Notes: generated from the sequence alone by a model not told the origin. A DNA stretch of 64,000 nt from Alistipes sp. (GCA_017436185.1 JAFSDP010000014.1:7127-71126); one strand, 5' to 3'; shown: positions 1 through 7,786, counted from the stretch's first letter. Numbers and translations: made by a program.

Positions 1-20
1 ATATTTGTGGTGCATTGGGT

Positions 21-40
21 CCGTATGTCGCCACATACGG
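21..40 (+). promoter_or_regulatory. Leader hairpin before the TonB-family gene
   Basis: A perfect 8-bp stem (CCGTATGT / ACATACGG, loop CGCC) lies 42 bases before the chosen ATG. The window begins with ATATTTG, which could be the end of a TATATTTG -7 element, so the hairpin would fall in the 5' untranslated leader. No T-tract follows, so it is not a terminator. Its role is unknown; mRNA stabilisation or control of translation are possible. Confidence 0.4.
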
Positions 41-82
41 CGCTGTTGATTGCGACTAAAACAATTAAAAACTACAATAAAA

Positions 83-766
83 ATGGAGATTAAAAAGAGC
101 CCCAAAGCAGACCTGCAAAACAAGCGTGGTCTTCTGCTGGAGATCGGTTTGGCCGTGGCACTTTTGGCAGTGATTCTTGCCTTTGCCTGGACGCCGAAGG
201 AGAAGCGTATCGAGCAAGTCGATATGAACTATGGCCCCGTTGAGGAGGTCATCACCGAGATTACCCGTCAGCCCGAGAAGACTCCTCCCCCTCCGAAGAA
301 GGTAGAGGTGAAGGTTATTGCCGACCTGCTCCAGGTTGTAGATAACGATACCAAGATCACCACCGAGGTCGATTTCGCCGAGTTCGACGAGGACGTTGAG
401 ATCTTCCAGGAGGTTGAGGTTGTTGAGGAGGAGATCGTTGATGACGAGCCGTTCCTCATCGTAGAGACGATGCCCTCGTTCCAGGGCGGTGACCTGAATA
501 CCTTCCGTAACTGGGTACAGTCGAACGTTCGCTTCCCCCAGATCGCCCTTGAGAATGGTATCTCGGGTACGGTAGTTCTCTCGTTCGTGATCGAGAAGGA
601 CGGCCGTCTGACCAACATCCAGGTACTCCGTACGCCCGACCGCTCGCTGTCGGAGGAGGCCGTTCGCGTGCTGGAGAAGTCGCCGAAGTGGACCCCGGGT
701 AAGCAGCGTAACCAGGTGGTACGTGTAAAGTACAACCTGCCCGTTGTATTCCGCGTTCAGAACTAA
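83..766 (+). CDS. Energy transducer TonB family protein
   Basis: This protein of about 227 residues has the TonB layout. A short cytoplasmic N-terminus is followed by one membrane segment (about residues 17-37), a periplasmic linker with a short proline/lysine run (TPPPPKK) and a very acidic stretch, and a C-terminal TonB_C domain (about 140-225: GTVVLSFVIEKDG, then SPKWTPGKQRNQVVRVKYN). TonB proteins carry proton-motive energy from ExbB/ExbD to outer-membrane SusC/TonB-dependent receptors. No exbB/exbD is adjacent, but the upstream sequence is cut off. I chose the ATG at 83 because MEIKKSPK follows an A-rich stretch typical of this phylum; an in-frame start at 50 would add 11 unlikely residues. 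A terminator follows directly. Phylum genomes usually carry several TonB paralogues, so the partner receptor cannot be inferred. Confidence 0.88.
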   Translation: MEIKKSPKADLQNKRGLLLEIGLAVALLAVILAFAWTPKEKRIEQVDMNYGPVEEVITEITRQPEKTPPPPKKVEVKVIADLLQVVDNDTKITTEVDFAEFDEDVEIFQEVEVVEEEIVDDEPFLIVETMPSFQGGDLNTFRNWVQSNVRFPQIALENGISGTVVLSFVIEKDGRLTNIQVLRTPDRSLSEEAVRVLEKSPKWTPGKQRNQVVRVKYNLPVVFRVQN

Positions 767-791
767 TCGTTAGCTACGATACATAAAACAG

Positions 792-823
792 AGGGTATCT
801 GCCGAGAGGGAGATACCCTTTTT
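792..823 (+). terminator. Intrinsic terminator after the TonB-family gene
   Basis: The 9-bp stem AGGGTATCT / AGATACCCT with a 10-nt loop is followed by T5. It separates the TonB-type gene from hflX. Confidence 0.8.
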
Positions 824-845
824 ATGAATTATAAAGATTTACTGT

Positions 846-2012
846 TTGGAAAGAGCCGTATTAGTCGCCGTCATCCGCGACAACCAGGAGCCCCGCCAGG
901 CCGAGGAGTATCTGGACGAACTCGAATTTTTGGCCGAGACGGCCGACATTGAGACCGTGCGCCGCTTCACGCAGCGACTGTCTCAACCCTCGTCACGCAT
1001 CTACGTGGGACCGGGCAAACTGCAAGAGATTGCCGACTACTGCAAGGAGAACGAAATCGACGTGGTCATCTTTGACGACGAGCTGAACCCCTCGCAGACC
1101 CGCAACATCGAGCAGGCGATGCCCTGCCGCATCCTGGACCGAACGCGCCTTATTCTCGATATCTTCCTCTCGCGTGCGCAGACCGCCTATGCCAAGACGC
1201 AGGTGCAGCTGGCCAACTACGAATACCTGCTGCCCCGCCTGAGCGGTATGTGGACCCACCTGGAGCGTCAGCGTGGTGGTACGGGTACGCGTGGCGGTGC
1301 CGGTGAGCGTGAGATCGAGACCGACCGCCGTCAGATTCGCAACCGCATCACCAAGCTCAAGGAGGACCTGAAGAAGATCGACCGCCAGATGGCCGTACAG
1401 CGTTCGAACCGTGGCTCGATGGTGCGTGTGGCCCTGGTGGGCTACACCAACGTGGGTAAATCGACGCTGATGAATCTCATTTCAAAGAGCGAGGTCTTTG
1501 CCGAGAACAAACTCTTCGCCACGCTCGACACGACGGTGCGTAAGGTGGTCTTCGACAACCTGCCGTTCCTGATGTCCGACACGGTGGGCTTCATCCGCAA
1601 GCTACCGACCGAGCTGATCGAGTCGTTCAAATCGACCCTCGACGAGGTGCGTGAGGCCGACCTGCTGATTCACGTGGTCGATATTTCGCACCCCCAATTC
1701 GAGGAGCAGATTGCCGTCGTAAAGCAGACCTTGCAGGAGATTGGGGCAGGCGAGAAGCCCGTATTTTTGGTCTTCAACAAGATCGATGCCTATACCTATA
1801 TTGAAAAGGAGGAGGACGACCTGACCCCCGCCACCCGCGAAAACCTCTCGCTCGACGACCTGAAGAAGAGTTGGATTGCCAAGGCAAATACCCCCTGCAT
1901 CTTCCTCTCGGCCATCGAGAAGATCAACATCGAGAAGTTCCGCTCGGACCTCTACGGCATGGTGCGCGAGATTCACGCAGGCCGTTACCCATTCAATAAT
2001 TTCCTCTATTAA
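846..2012 (+). CDS. hflX: GTPase HflX
   Basis: HflX is a ribosome-associated GTPase that splits or rescues stalled 70S ribosomes, mainly under stress. The protein has the N-terminal HflX domain (about 1-165, with YVGPGKLQEI and the glycine-rich RGGTGTRGGAGE segment) and a G domain with G1 VGYTNVGKST near residue 199, G3 DTVGF near 245 and G4 FNKID near 310. Its length (388) is normal. The frame has no ATG near the homologous start: the in-frame stop TGA at 825-827 leaves only ATT, ATA and the TTG at 846, so I use TTG. This would weaken initiation. It is followed by upp 26 bases later and the three genes to 4535 look co-transcribed. Confidence 0.93.
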   Translation: MERAVLVAVIRDNQEPRQAEEYLDELEFLAETADIETVRRFTQRLSQPSSRIYVGPGKLQEIADYCKENEIDVVIFDDELNPSQTRNIEQAMPCRILDRTRLILDIFLSRAQTAYAKTQVQLANYEYLLPRLSGMWTHLERQRGGTGTRGGAGEREIETDRRQIRNRITKLKEDLKKIDRQMAVQRSNRGSMVRVALVGYTNVGKSTLMNLISKSEVFAENKLFATLDTTVRKVVFDNLPFLMSDTVGFIRKLPTELIESFKSTLDEVREADLLIHVVDISHPQFEEQIAVVKQTLQEIGAGEKPVFLVFNKIDAYTYIEKEEDDLTPATRENLSLDDLKKSWIAKANTPCIFLSAIEKINIEKFRSDLYGMVREIHAGRYPFNNFLY

Positions 2013-2038
2013 AGCCACTTAAAACTTCATTTCAAACT

Positions 2039-2692
2039 ATGAAAATCAACATCCTCTCGGAGCAGAACAGCGTGCTGAACAAGTTTATCGAACAGATTCG
2101 TGACAAGGAGATTCAGCAGGATTCGATGCGTTTTCGCCGCAACCTCGAGCGCATTGGCGAGGTGACGGCCTACGAGCTCTCGAAGACGCTCGACTACACC
2201 CCCCGTATGGTGGAGACCCCGCTGGGCGAGGCCGAGGTGCAGGTTATTTCGGATAAGCTGGTCGTAGCCACCATTCTGCGTGCCGGTCTGCCGTTCCACC
2301 AGGGCTTTCTGAACTACTTTGACGACGCCCAAAACGCCTTCGTGTCGGCCTATCGCAAGAACCACAAAGATGGCTCGTTCACGGTCAAGGTGGAGTACAT
2401 TTCGTGTGGCGAGTTGGAGGGCAAAACGCTGCTGCTGGTCGATCCGATGTTGGCGACGGGTCAGTCGCTGGTGCTGGCCTACGAGGCGATGTGCGAGCGT
2501 TGCGGCCACCCCGACAAGCTCCACGTGGCTGCCGTAATTGCCTCGGAGCAGGGTGTGGATTATGCACAGCGCCATCTGCCCCAGTCGGCAACCCTCTGGA
2601 CCGCCGTGGTGGATGAGGAGCTGACCTCGAAGTGCTACATCGTTCCCGGTCTGGGTGATGCGGGCGACCTGGCCTTCGGTGAGAAGATTTAA
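2039..2692 (+). CDS. upp: Uracil phosphoribosyltransferase
   Basis: The enzyme converts uracil and PRPP to UMP (pyrimidine salvage, cytosol). The PRPP-binding motif VDPMLATGQS lies near residues 134-143, and the uracil-binding end GLGDAGDLAFGEKI closes the protein, as in the Upp family. The length of 217 is typical. It lies 26 bases after hflX and 10 bases before the next ATG, so it is the middle gene of a three-gene unit with no obvious functional link between members. Confidence 0.95.
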   Translation: MKINILSEQNSVLNKFIEQIRDKEIQQDSMRFRRNLERIGEVTAYELSKTLDYTPRMVETPLGEAEVQVISDKLVVATILRAGLPFHQGFLNYFDDAQNAFVSAYRKNHKDGSFTVKVEYISCGELEGKTLLLVDPMLATGQSLVLAYEAMCERCGHPDKLHVAAVIASEQGVDYAQRHLPQSATLWTAVVDEELTSKCYIVPGLGDAGDLAFGEKI

Positions 2693-2702
2693 CACAAAAC
2701 CT

Positions 2703-4535
2703 ATGATTAAGAAACTACGTTTCATAGCGGCTGCGTGGCTGACCTCGTTTGTACTGATGGTCATCCAAAAGCCGCTTTTTTTGGCCTACTACCACACACG
2801 GGCAGCCGAATACGGCGCAGGTGATTGGTGGCAGGTTGTTTGGCACGGTCTGCTGCTCGATTCGACCGTGGCAGGCTACATCACGGCCCTGCCGATTCTG
2901 GTGGTGCTCATCACGATGTGGACGGGCATCGGCGAACGATTGGGTCGCAACCTGATGAAGGGTTATTTCGGCTTCATCGCCGTGGTGGTGGCCGTGCTGC
3001 TGGCTGTCGATTTGGGGCTTTACGGCTTCTGGGGCTTCCGACTCGACTCGACCATCTTGATCTACCTCTCGGAGCCGAAGGAGGCGATGGCGAGTGTCGA
3101 TCTGCCGCTCTTTCTCAAGCAGTCGCTTATTGCCGTTGCCTATGGCGGGATGATGATTTGGGCCTACCTAAAGGTGGCAAATCTCTTTGACGGTGAGCGT
3201 CTTGCGTGGCGCAAGGCGGCACTCTTCACCCCCCTGGTGGTGCTGCTCATCGGGTTGGATTTCCTCTCGATTCGTGGTGGTGTAGGCCCCTCGGTGGCCA
3301 ACGTCTCGAAGGTCTGCTTCTCGTCGGAGTTGTTCCTGAACCACGCCGCCACCAACCCCATCTTCTCGTTCCTCTCGACCATCGGCAAGCAGGAGGATTA
3401 TGCCGCCGAATACCCCTTCTACACGGCCGAGGAGTTGGCTGAAAATTTTGAGGCCCTCAGAGGCAACCGCCCCGACTCGGCCCCTGCCGATACGCTGCTG
3501 CGCACCGCTCGTCCCAACATCCTCTTCATCGTGATGGAGAGCCTCGGCACCACCGTGATGGAGGGCCGTGAGGGGGAGGAGGAGGTGATGCCCACCCTCC
3601 AACAACTCAAGCGGGAGGGGGTCTATTTCGAGCACCTCTACGCCAACTCGTTCCGCACCGACCGAGGTCAGATGTCCATCTTGAGCGGTTTTCCGGCCCA
3701 GACCCGCATCTCGCTGATGAAGCTGACTCCCAAATGTTTGGAGCTGCCGTCGATTGCCCGTTCGGTGGGTCGTGAAGGCTACAAAACGCTCTTCATCCAC
3801 GGCGGCGATTTGAACTTCACGAACCAAGCCTCCTATCTGTTTGCCACGGGGTGGCAGGAGCTCTATTGGCAGAAGGATATGAAGCTCGACGCCCCCACCG
3901 CGAAATGGGGCTACGACGACCGTGTGGTGGCCGACGAGGTAGCACGACGGGTCTTGGAGGCCGACCAAAGCGGCCAACCCTACCTGGTGGGATGGCTCAC
4001 CCTCTCGAGCCACGAGCCCTTCGAGGTGCCTTTCGAGAAATTCGAGGACAAGCAGGCCAACTCGGCCGCCTTCACCGATGCAGCTATCGGCCACCTGATC
4101 GACCGTCTGCGCCACACGGAGGCGTGGGAGAACCTGCTGGTAGTCTTGACGCCCGACCACGGAATGCCCACCTACAAGCAGGGCCGCTGGAGCGAAACGG
4201 AGGTTCACCGCGTGCCGATGATATGGACGGGCGGAGCCGTCAAGGAGGCACAAATCGTCTCGGCCTACGGCTCGCAAATCGATATTGCCGCCACGCTATT
4301 GGGGCAGATGGGCGTGGATCACAGCGACTTCGATTACAGCAAGGATTTATTGGATCCTGCGCTGCCGAAATTTGGCTACTACACCTATAATGAGGGGTTT
4401 GTGGTGATCGATGAGCGGGGCGAATCGGGCTGGGATGCCGCCTCGGATCGCACCACCGACGGGGCCTTGGAGGAGCATATTTCGTGGGGACGCACCCTGC
4501 TGCAACAGACCTACGAAGATATTGCCCGCCGCTGA
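2703..4535 (+). CDS. LTA synthase-family membrane sulfatase / phosphoglycerol transferase
   Basis: About 610 residues: five predicted membrane helices in the first ~190 residues, then a periplasmic sulfatase-type domain (about 270-570). The domain shows NILFIVMESLG (metal-binding Glu), FRTDRGQMSILSGFP (likely Thr nucleophile region), TLFIHGG and LTPDHGMPTY (metal-binding Asp-His). Family members transfer phosphoglycerol or phosphoethanolamine head groups to lipids, glycans or lipid A in the periplasm. In a Gram-negative background lipoteichoic acid is not expected, so the acceptor here is unknown. The ATG at 2703 starts MIKKLRF; a longer frame would overlap the end of upp and adds no membrane signal. 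Confidence 0.85.
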   Translation: MIKKLRFIAAAWLTSFVLMVIQKPLFLAYYHTRAAEYGAGDWWQVVWHGLLLDSTVAGYITALPILVVLITMWTGIGERLGRNLMKGYFGFIAVVVAVLLAVDLGLYGFWGFRLDSTILIYLSEPKEAMASVDLPLFLKQSLIAVAYGGMMIWAYLKVANLFDGERLAWRKAALFTPLVVLLIGLDFLSIRGGVGPSVANVSKVCFSSELFLNHAATNPIFSFLSTIGKQEDYAAEYPFYTAEELAENFEALRGNRPDSAPADTLLRTARPNILFIVMESLGTTVMEGREGEEEVMPTLQQLKREGVYFEHLYANSFRTDRGQMSILSGFPAQTRISLMKLTPKCLELPSIARSVGREGYKTLFIHGGDLNFTNQASYLFATGWQELYWQKDMKLDAPTAKWGYDDRVVADEVARRVLEADQSGQPYLVGWLTLSSHEPFEVPFEKFEDKQANSAAFTDAAIGHLIDRLRHTEAWENLLVVLTPDHGMPTYKQGRWSETEVHRVPMIWTGGAVKEAQIVSAYGSQIDIAATLLGQMGVDHSDFDYSKDLLDPALPKFGYYTYNEGFVVIDERGESGWDAASDRTTDGALEEHISWGRTLLQQTYEDIARR

Positions 4536-4579
4536 TACATTGCCAAAGACGGGGGGCAGAAACTCCCCACAATTAGGTA

Positions 4580-4610
4580 TTGCGATAAGCGACCTAACGA
4601 AGTATTTTTG
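4580..4610 (+). promoter_or_regulatory. Promoter of the hemerythrin-LuxR regulator
   Basis: A Bacteroidota-type -7 element TATTTTTG (4603-4610) is preceded at about 20 nt by TTGCG near 4580. It lies 29 nt before the ATG at 4640. Confidence 0.55.
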
Positions 4611-4639
4611 CAGATTGAGCCACTAAAAACTTTTTGACG

Positions 4640-5569
4640 ATGAAGCGTTATACGGTAGAGAACAGAATGTGTGACCTGGTGTCGGAACACTACGCCGTGT
4701 TGCAGATTATGAGCCGCTTCGGCATTGCGCTCGGCTTTGGCGACAGCACCATTGGCGAGGTGTGTGCCGAAAACAAGGTCGATGCCCCCACCTTTCTGGC
4801 TGTGGTCAATCTGCTACTCGACAGCAACAGCCGCACCGCAGCCATCGAGGAGATCTCGGTGAGTACCTTAACCCACTACCTGCGCAACGCCCACCGCTAC
4901 TTCCTCGACTATCGCCTGCCCTCGATTCGTCGCAAACTCATCGAGGCGGTCGATTGCTCGTTGAGTGATGTGTCGTTTGCCATTATGCGCTACTACGACG
5001 AGTATGTCTCGGAGGTGCAGAAACATATGGCCTACGAGGAGGAGACGGTCTTCCCCTATGTCGAGTCGCTCCTGGCCGGCAACCCCCGCTCGGACTACTC
5101 GATGGCCTCGTTCCGCAGCCTGCACGACAAGGTGGCCGAGCACCTGAGCGAGTTGAAGAACATCATCATCAAATACTACCCTGCGGGGGGTACCAACGAG
5201 CTGAACGATGCGCTGTTCGACATCTTCACCTGCGAGCAGGAGCTGACGGGCCACAACGCCGTCGAAGACGAGCTCTACATCCCCTCGGTCGAGTTGCTGG
5301 CCTCGCAGTTGGAGCACACGCCCCAACCCGAGCCGGAGCAGGAGAGCCTGAGTGCCCGTGAAAAGGAGATCGTGGTTTGCGTCGTGAAGGGCCTGACGAA
5401 CAAGGAGATAGCCGACGAACTTTGCATCTCGACCCACACGGTCATCACCCACCGCCGCAACATCGCCTCGAAGCTGCAGATCCACTCGGCAGCGGGTCTG
5501 ACGATCTATGCCATTGTGAATAAGTTGGTCGAACTGAACGAAATCAAGGATACCATTGGCCGCGAGTAA
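4640..5569 (+). CDS. Hemerythrin-domain / LuxR-type transcriptional regulator
   Basis: This 309-residue protein joins three parts. An N-terminal ScdA/RIC-like segment (about 1-70) comes first. A four-helix hemerythrin-like domain (about 80-225) has candidate di-iron ligands in HYLRNAHRYFLDY, KHMAYEEETVFPY, LHDKVAEHL and GHNAVEDELYIP. The C-terminus (about 240-300) is a GerE/LuxR helix-turn-helix (LSAREKEIVVCVVKGLTNKE then IADELCISTHTVITHR). Hemerythrin domains bind O2, NO or peroxide at a di-iron site, so this is plausibly a one-component redox or NO regulator; the sensing role is inferred. The ATG at 4640 is preferred over a TTG two codons earlier. It has its own promoter and no response-regulator receiver domain. 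Its targets are not evident from the neighbourhood. Confidence 0.85.
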   Translation: MKRYTVENRMCDLVSEHYAVLQIMSRFGIALGFGDSTIGEVCAENKVDAPTFLAVVNLLLDSNSRTAAIEEISVSTLTHYLRNAHRYFLDYRLPSIRRKLIEAVDCSLSDVSFAIMRYYDEYVSEVQKHMAYEEETVFPYVESLLAGNPRSDYSMASFRSLHDKVAEHLSELKNIIIKYYPAGGTNELNDALFDIFTCEQELTGHNAVEDELYIPSVELLASQLEHTPQPEPEQESLSAREKEIVVCVVKGLTNKEIADELCISTHTVITHRRNIASKLQIHSAAGLTIYAIVNKLVELNEIKDTIGRE

Positions 5570-5571
5570 TT

Positions 5572-5599
5572 TTGCAGCCCGGTTGCAATTTTTTTTTCT
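5572..5599 (+). terminator. Probable terminator after the hemerythrin regulator
   Basis: A short stem (TTGCA / TGCAA) with loop GCCCGGT is followed by a run of nine T. The stem is weak but well placed, 3 nt after the stop codon. Confidence 0.45.
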
Positions 5600-5602
5600 T
5601 TT

Positions 5603-5635
5603 CGATGCAGTATTTTGCCCCTTCGTGCATTTATA
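5603..5635 (+). promoter_or_regulatory. Shared lipoprotein-upstream motif, copy 1
   Basis: A 33-nt segment with the inverted repeat ATGCA-N16-TGCAT, ending TTTATA, nearly identical to 46978-47010 and 62492-62524. All three copies lie upstream of lipoprotein genes. Here it is 40 nt before the first lipoprotein ATG and just upstream of a -7-like TATCTTTC (5648-5655). It could be an operator, part of the promoter, or a leader RNA element. Confidence 0.6.
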
Positions 5636-5675
5636 AGTTGAAAAGACTATCTTTCTAACTACTAAACCGCTGTTT

Positions 5676-6140
5676 ATGAAAGCAAAACTCAATCGATGGA
5701 TGCACCTGCTCTCTTTTGCCCTTATTGGCTTGTTGGGCTTCTCGGCCTGCTCGGATGAGAAGGAGGAGGAAGATATGCTTGTGCTCTATGGAGTCCCTCA
5801 AGACGGCTACATTGTCAAAGGTACGGTTACCGACGAAGCAGGCAATCCGATTAAGGGCCTCACCGTCACGCCTCTTTACTATGGAGGAGCTGATAAAATC
5901 TTTCCTTTCCCCTCAACGACTACCGACGAAGAGGGTCGCTTCCTATTTGAAAAATATATAGATAGAGGGGTACGACCTCTGGCCATTGCCGACGAAGATG
6001 GCATCGAAAACGGAGGCGAGTTTATCAACGACACCTTGAGCTACAAAGAGATGACAATGGTCAAAATCGGATATGGCGATGGGGGGGTTGATTATCTGTA
6101 CGAAGTGACGGCAAATGCAACACTCAAAAAGAAAGAATAG
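5676..6140 (+). CDS. rSAM-associated putative lipoprotein 1
   Basis: The 154-residue product has a lipoprotein signal peptide (lipobox LLGFSAC, Cys25), an acidic spacer, then a carboxypeptidase-regulatory-like beta domain (VKGTVTDEAGNPIKGLTV) and a conserved acidic C-terminal motif DEDGIENGGEF-INDTLSY. It resembles the lipoprotein half of the rSAM/lipoprotein systems predicted from Bacteroidetes genomes, whose function is unknown. Its stop codon is one base before the ATG of a second, clearly homologous lipoprotein. Lack of Asp after the Cys (Ser instead) and the acidic tract fit outer-membrane or surface export, which is an inference. Confidence 0.8.
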   Translation: MKAKLNRWMHLLSFALIGLLGFSACSDEKEEEDMLVLYGVPQDGYIVKGTVTDEAGNPIKGLTVTPLYYGGADKIFPFPSTTTDEEGRFLFEKYIDRGVRPLAIADEDGIENGGEFINDTLSYKEMTMVKIGYGDGGVDYLYEVTANATLKKKE

Positions 6141-6141
6141 T

Positions 6142-6627
6142 ATGAAAAAGACGACAACCTTATTTGCGACGTGCCAACGATGGATTGTTGGCAGCCTGTT
6201 GGCCCTGCTTGGTTTCTCGGCCTGCTCGGAGGAGGTGATCGACGATCCCAACAAGGGCGGTTACGATATGTACGGATCACCTACAACCGACTTCATCGTC
6301 ACGGGTAGGGTTACCGATGAAGCGGGAAATCCGATTCGTGGAATCGCAGTCAAACCCTTCTTTGGGAACCTCATAGACCCACAGATGGTACCTGTGGCCT
6401 ACGCTGATCAAAACGGTATGTTCAAAATGGACACGCTGAAAGGGTTAGGGCCAGCTACCCCTCCAATCTTGTTTACCGATGAAGATGGCTCGGAGAACGG
6501 TGGTGAATTCCTTAACGATACGCTTAGGTATCCCGAGTTTGAGCGTACCCTTCTTGAGAAAGGGTCGGGATGGCACAAGGGTCTCTACGAGCTCAAAGCC
6601 GAAGTGAAACTCATAAAGAAGGAATAG
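6142..6627 (+). CDS. rSAM-associated putative lipoprotein 2
   Basis: The 161-residue product is a tandem paralogue of the preceding gene. It has lipobox LLGFSAC (Cys28), the common block VTGRVTDEAGNPIRGIAV, and the motif DEDGSENGGEFLNDTLRY. Identity between the two is highest in these blocks and low elsewhere. The stop codon lies 2 nt before the radical SAM ATG, so the three genes are almost certainly translated from one mRNA. The conserved DEDG-ENGGEF-NDTL-Y motif is a candidate recognition or modification site for the enzyme next door; this is inference only. Confidence 0.8.
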   Translation: MKKTTTLFATCQRWIVGSLLALLGFSACSEEVIDDPNKGGYDMYGSPTTDFIVTGRVTDEAGNPIRGIAVKPFFGNLIDPQMVPVAYADQNGMFKMDTLKGLGPATPPILFTDEDGSENGGEFLNDTLRYPEFERTLLEKGSGWHKGLYELKAEVKLIKKE

Positions 6628-6629
6628 CT

Positions 6630-7700
6630 ATGGGTGAATTGTCGCTACGACGCAGGTTGGCGCTTGAGCTGTGGCGTATCGAGGAGCGCAGAGCGGCGCA
6701 GGAGCACAAACTCCAACAACTTTTTTGGGAGTGCACATTGCGCTGCAACCTCCATTGTCGCCATTGCGGCAGCGACTGCAAGCAAGAGGCTACACAACAA
6801 GATATGCCCCTGGCCGATTTTCTCGGTGTGCTTGACAACATAGCCGCTCATACCGATCCCCACAAGGTCTTTGTCATCATCACGGGTGGCGAACCATTGA
6901 TGCGCCCCGACCTGGAGGCGTGTGGTCGAGCCATCTACGACAAGGGATTTCCGTGGGGAATGGTCACCAACGGTTTAGCGATGAGCGAGGCTCGTTTTCG
7001 GCGTCTGTTGGCTGCCGGTATGCACACTGCCACGGTGAGCCTCGACGGCTTGGAAGAGGATCACTACTTTATGCGTGGCCACAACCGCAGCTACGAGCGA
7101 GCCGTTGCCGCCATCCGTATGATGGCTCAAACCCCCGACTTCCTCTTCGACGTAGTGACTTGCTGCAACCGTCGCAACATCGACCGCTTGGACGAGGTGA
7201 AAGAGTTATTGATTGGCTTGGGGGTGAAGCGTTGGCGCATCTTCACCGTCTTTCCTGTAGGACGTGCCGCCACCGACCCCGATTTGCAACTCACCAACGA
7301 GGAGTTCCGTCGTCTGATGGAGTATATCCAAAAGACCCGCAAAGAGGGACGAATTCGTGTTGATTACGGCTGTGAAGGCTTCTTGGGACGCTACGAAGGG
7401 GAGGTGCGCAACCGTTTCTTTGGCTGTCGAGCAGGTATTTCGGTAGGGTCTGTACTCGCGGATGGATCCATTTCGGCCTGCGCAAGCATCCGTGCCGATT
7501 ACCACCAGGGGAACATCTATCAAGACGACTTTTGGGAGGTGTGGCAAACCCGCTTCGAGAAGTTCCGCAACCGAGCCTGGATGCGCACCGACCAATGTGC
7601 CGATTGCAGTTTCTTCCGCTACTGCCAGGGCAGTGGCATGCACCTGCGGGATGGGGAGGGTAAGTTATTGTTCTGCCACCTGCAACGCATCCAAAAGTAA
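6630..7700 (+). CDS. Radical SAM/SPASM enzyme of an rSAM/lipoprotein system
   Basis: This 356-residue protein has the radical SAM Cx3Cx2C cluster motif C39-NLH-C43-RH-C46 (preceded by Cys35), then the GGEP motif (FVIITGGEPLMRPDL). The C-terminal SPASM-type region (about 245-350) is rich in Cys: FFGCRAGISVGSVLADGS, ISACASIRADY, DQCADCSFFRYCQGSGMH. SPASM enzymes commonly modify peptides or proteins or work with peptide maturation. Tight coupling to two lipoproteins points to the Bacteroidetes rSAM/lipoprotein family, for which no reaction is established to my knowledge. The enzyme is cytoplasmic, so any modification of the lipoproteins should occur before export. The ATG at 6630 is chosen since upstream codons run back through the lipoprotein gene. 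A strong terminator follows. Confidence 0.87.
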   Translation: MGELSLRRRLALELWRIEERRAAQEHKLQQLFWECTLRCNLHCRHCGSDCKQEATQQDMPLADFLGVLDNIAAHTDPHKVFVIITGGEPLMRPDLEACGRAIYDKGFPWGMVTNGLAMSEARFRRLLAAGMHTATVSLDGLEEDHYFMRGHNRSYERAVAAIRMMAQTPDFLFDVVTCCNRRNIDRLDEVKELLIGLGVKRWRIFTVFPVGRAATDPDLQLTNEEFRRLMEYIQKTRKEGRIRVDYGCEGFLGRYEGEVRNRFFGCRAGISVGSVLADGSISACASIRADYHQGNIYQDDFWEVWQTRFEKFRNRAWMRTDQCADCSFFRYCQGSGMHLRDGEGKLLFCHLQRIQK

Positions 7701-7720
7701 CGGCACTTACAAGTACACAA

Positions 7721-7756
7721 AAAGGGTCGTAGCCAAAAGCTGCGACCCTTTAATTT
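7721..7756 (+). terminator. Terminator of the rSAM/lipoprotein operon
   Basis: The stem GGGTCGTAGC / GCTGCGACCC with loop CAAAA (flanked by AAA/TTT) is followed by TTTAATTTT. The same stem with compensating changes appears after fucP (46688) and after the ABC permease (62180). It converges on the DUF3467 gene. Confidence 0.82.
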
Positions 7757-7785
7757 TGCATTTTGAATTTTGCATTTTGAATTTT
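7752..7785. repeat. AT-rich 14-nt direct repeat
   Basis: The unit AATTTTGCATTTTG occurs twice in tandem, followed by a partial third unit. Similar AATT-rich tails occur after other genes in this window (near 43665, 46660-46690, 63634-63662). Confidence 0.6.
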
Positions 7786-7786
7786 C

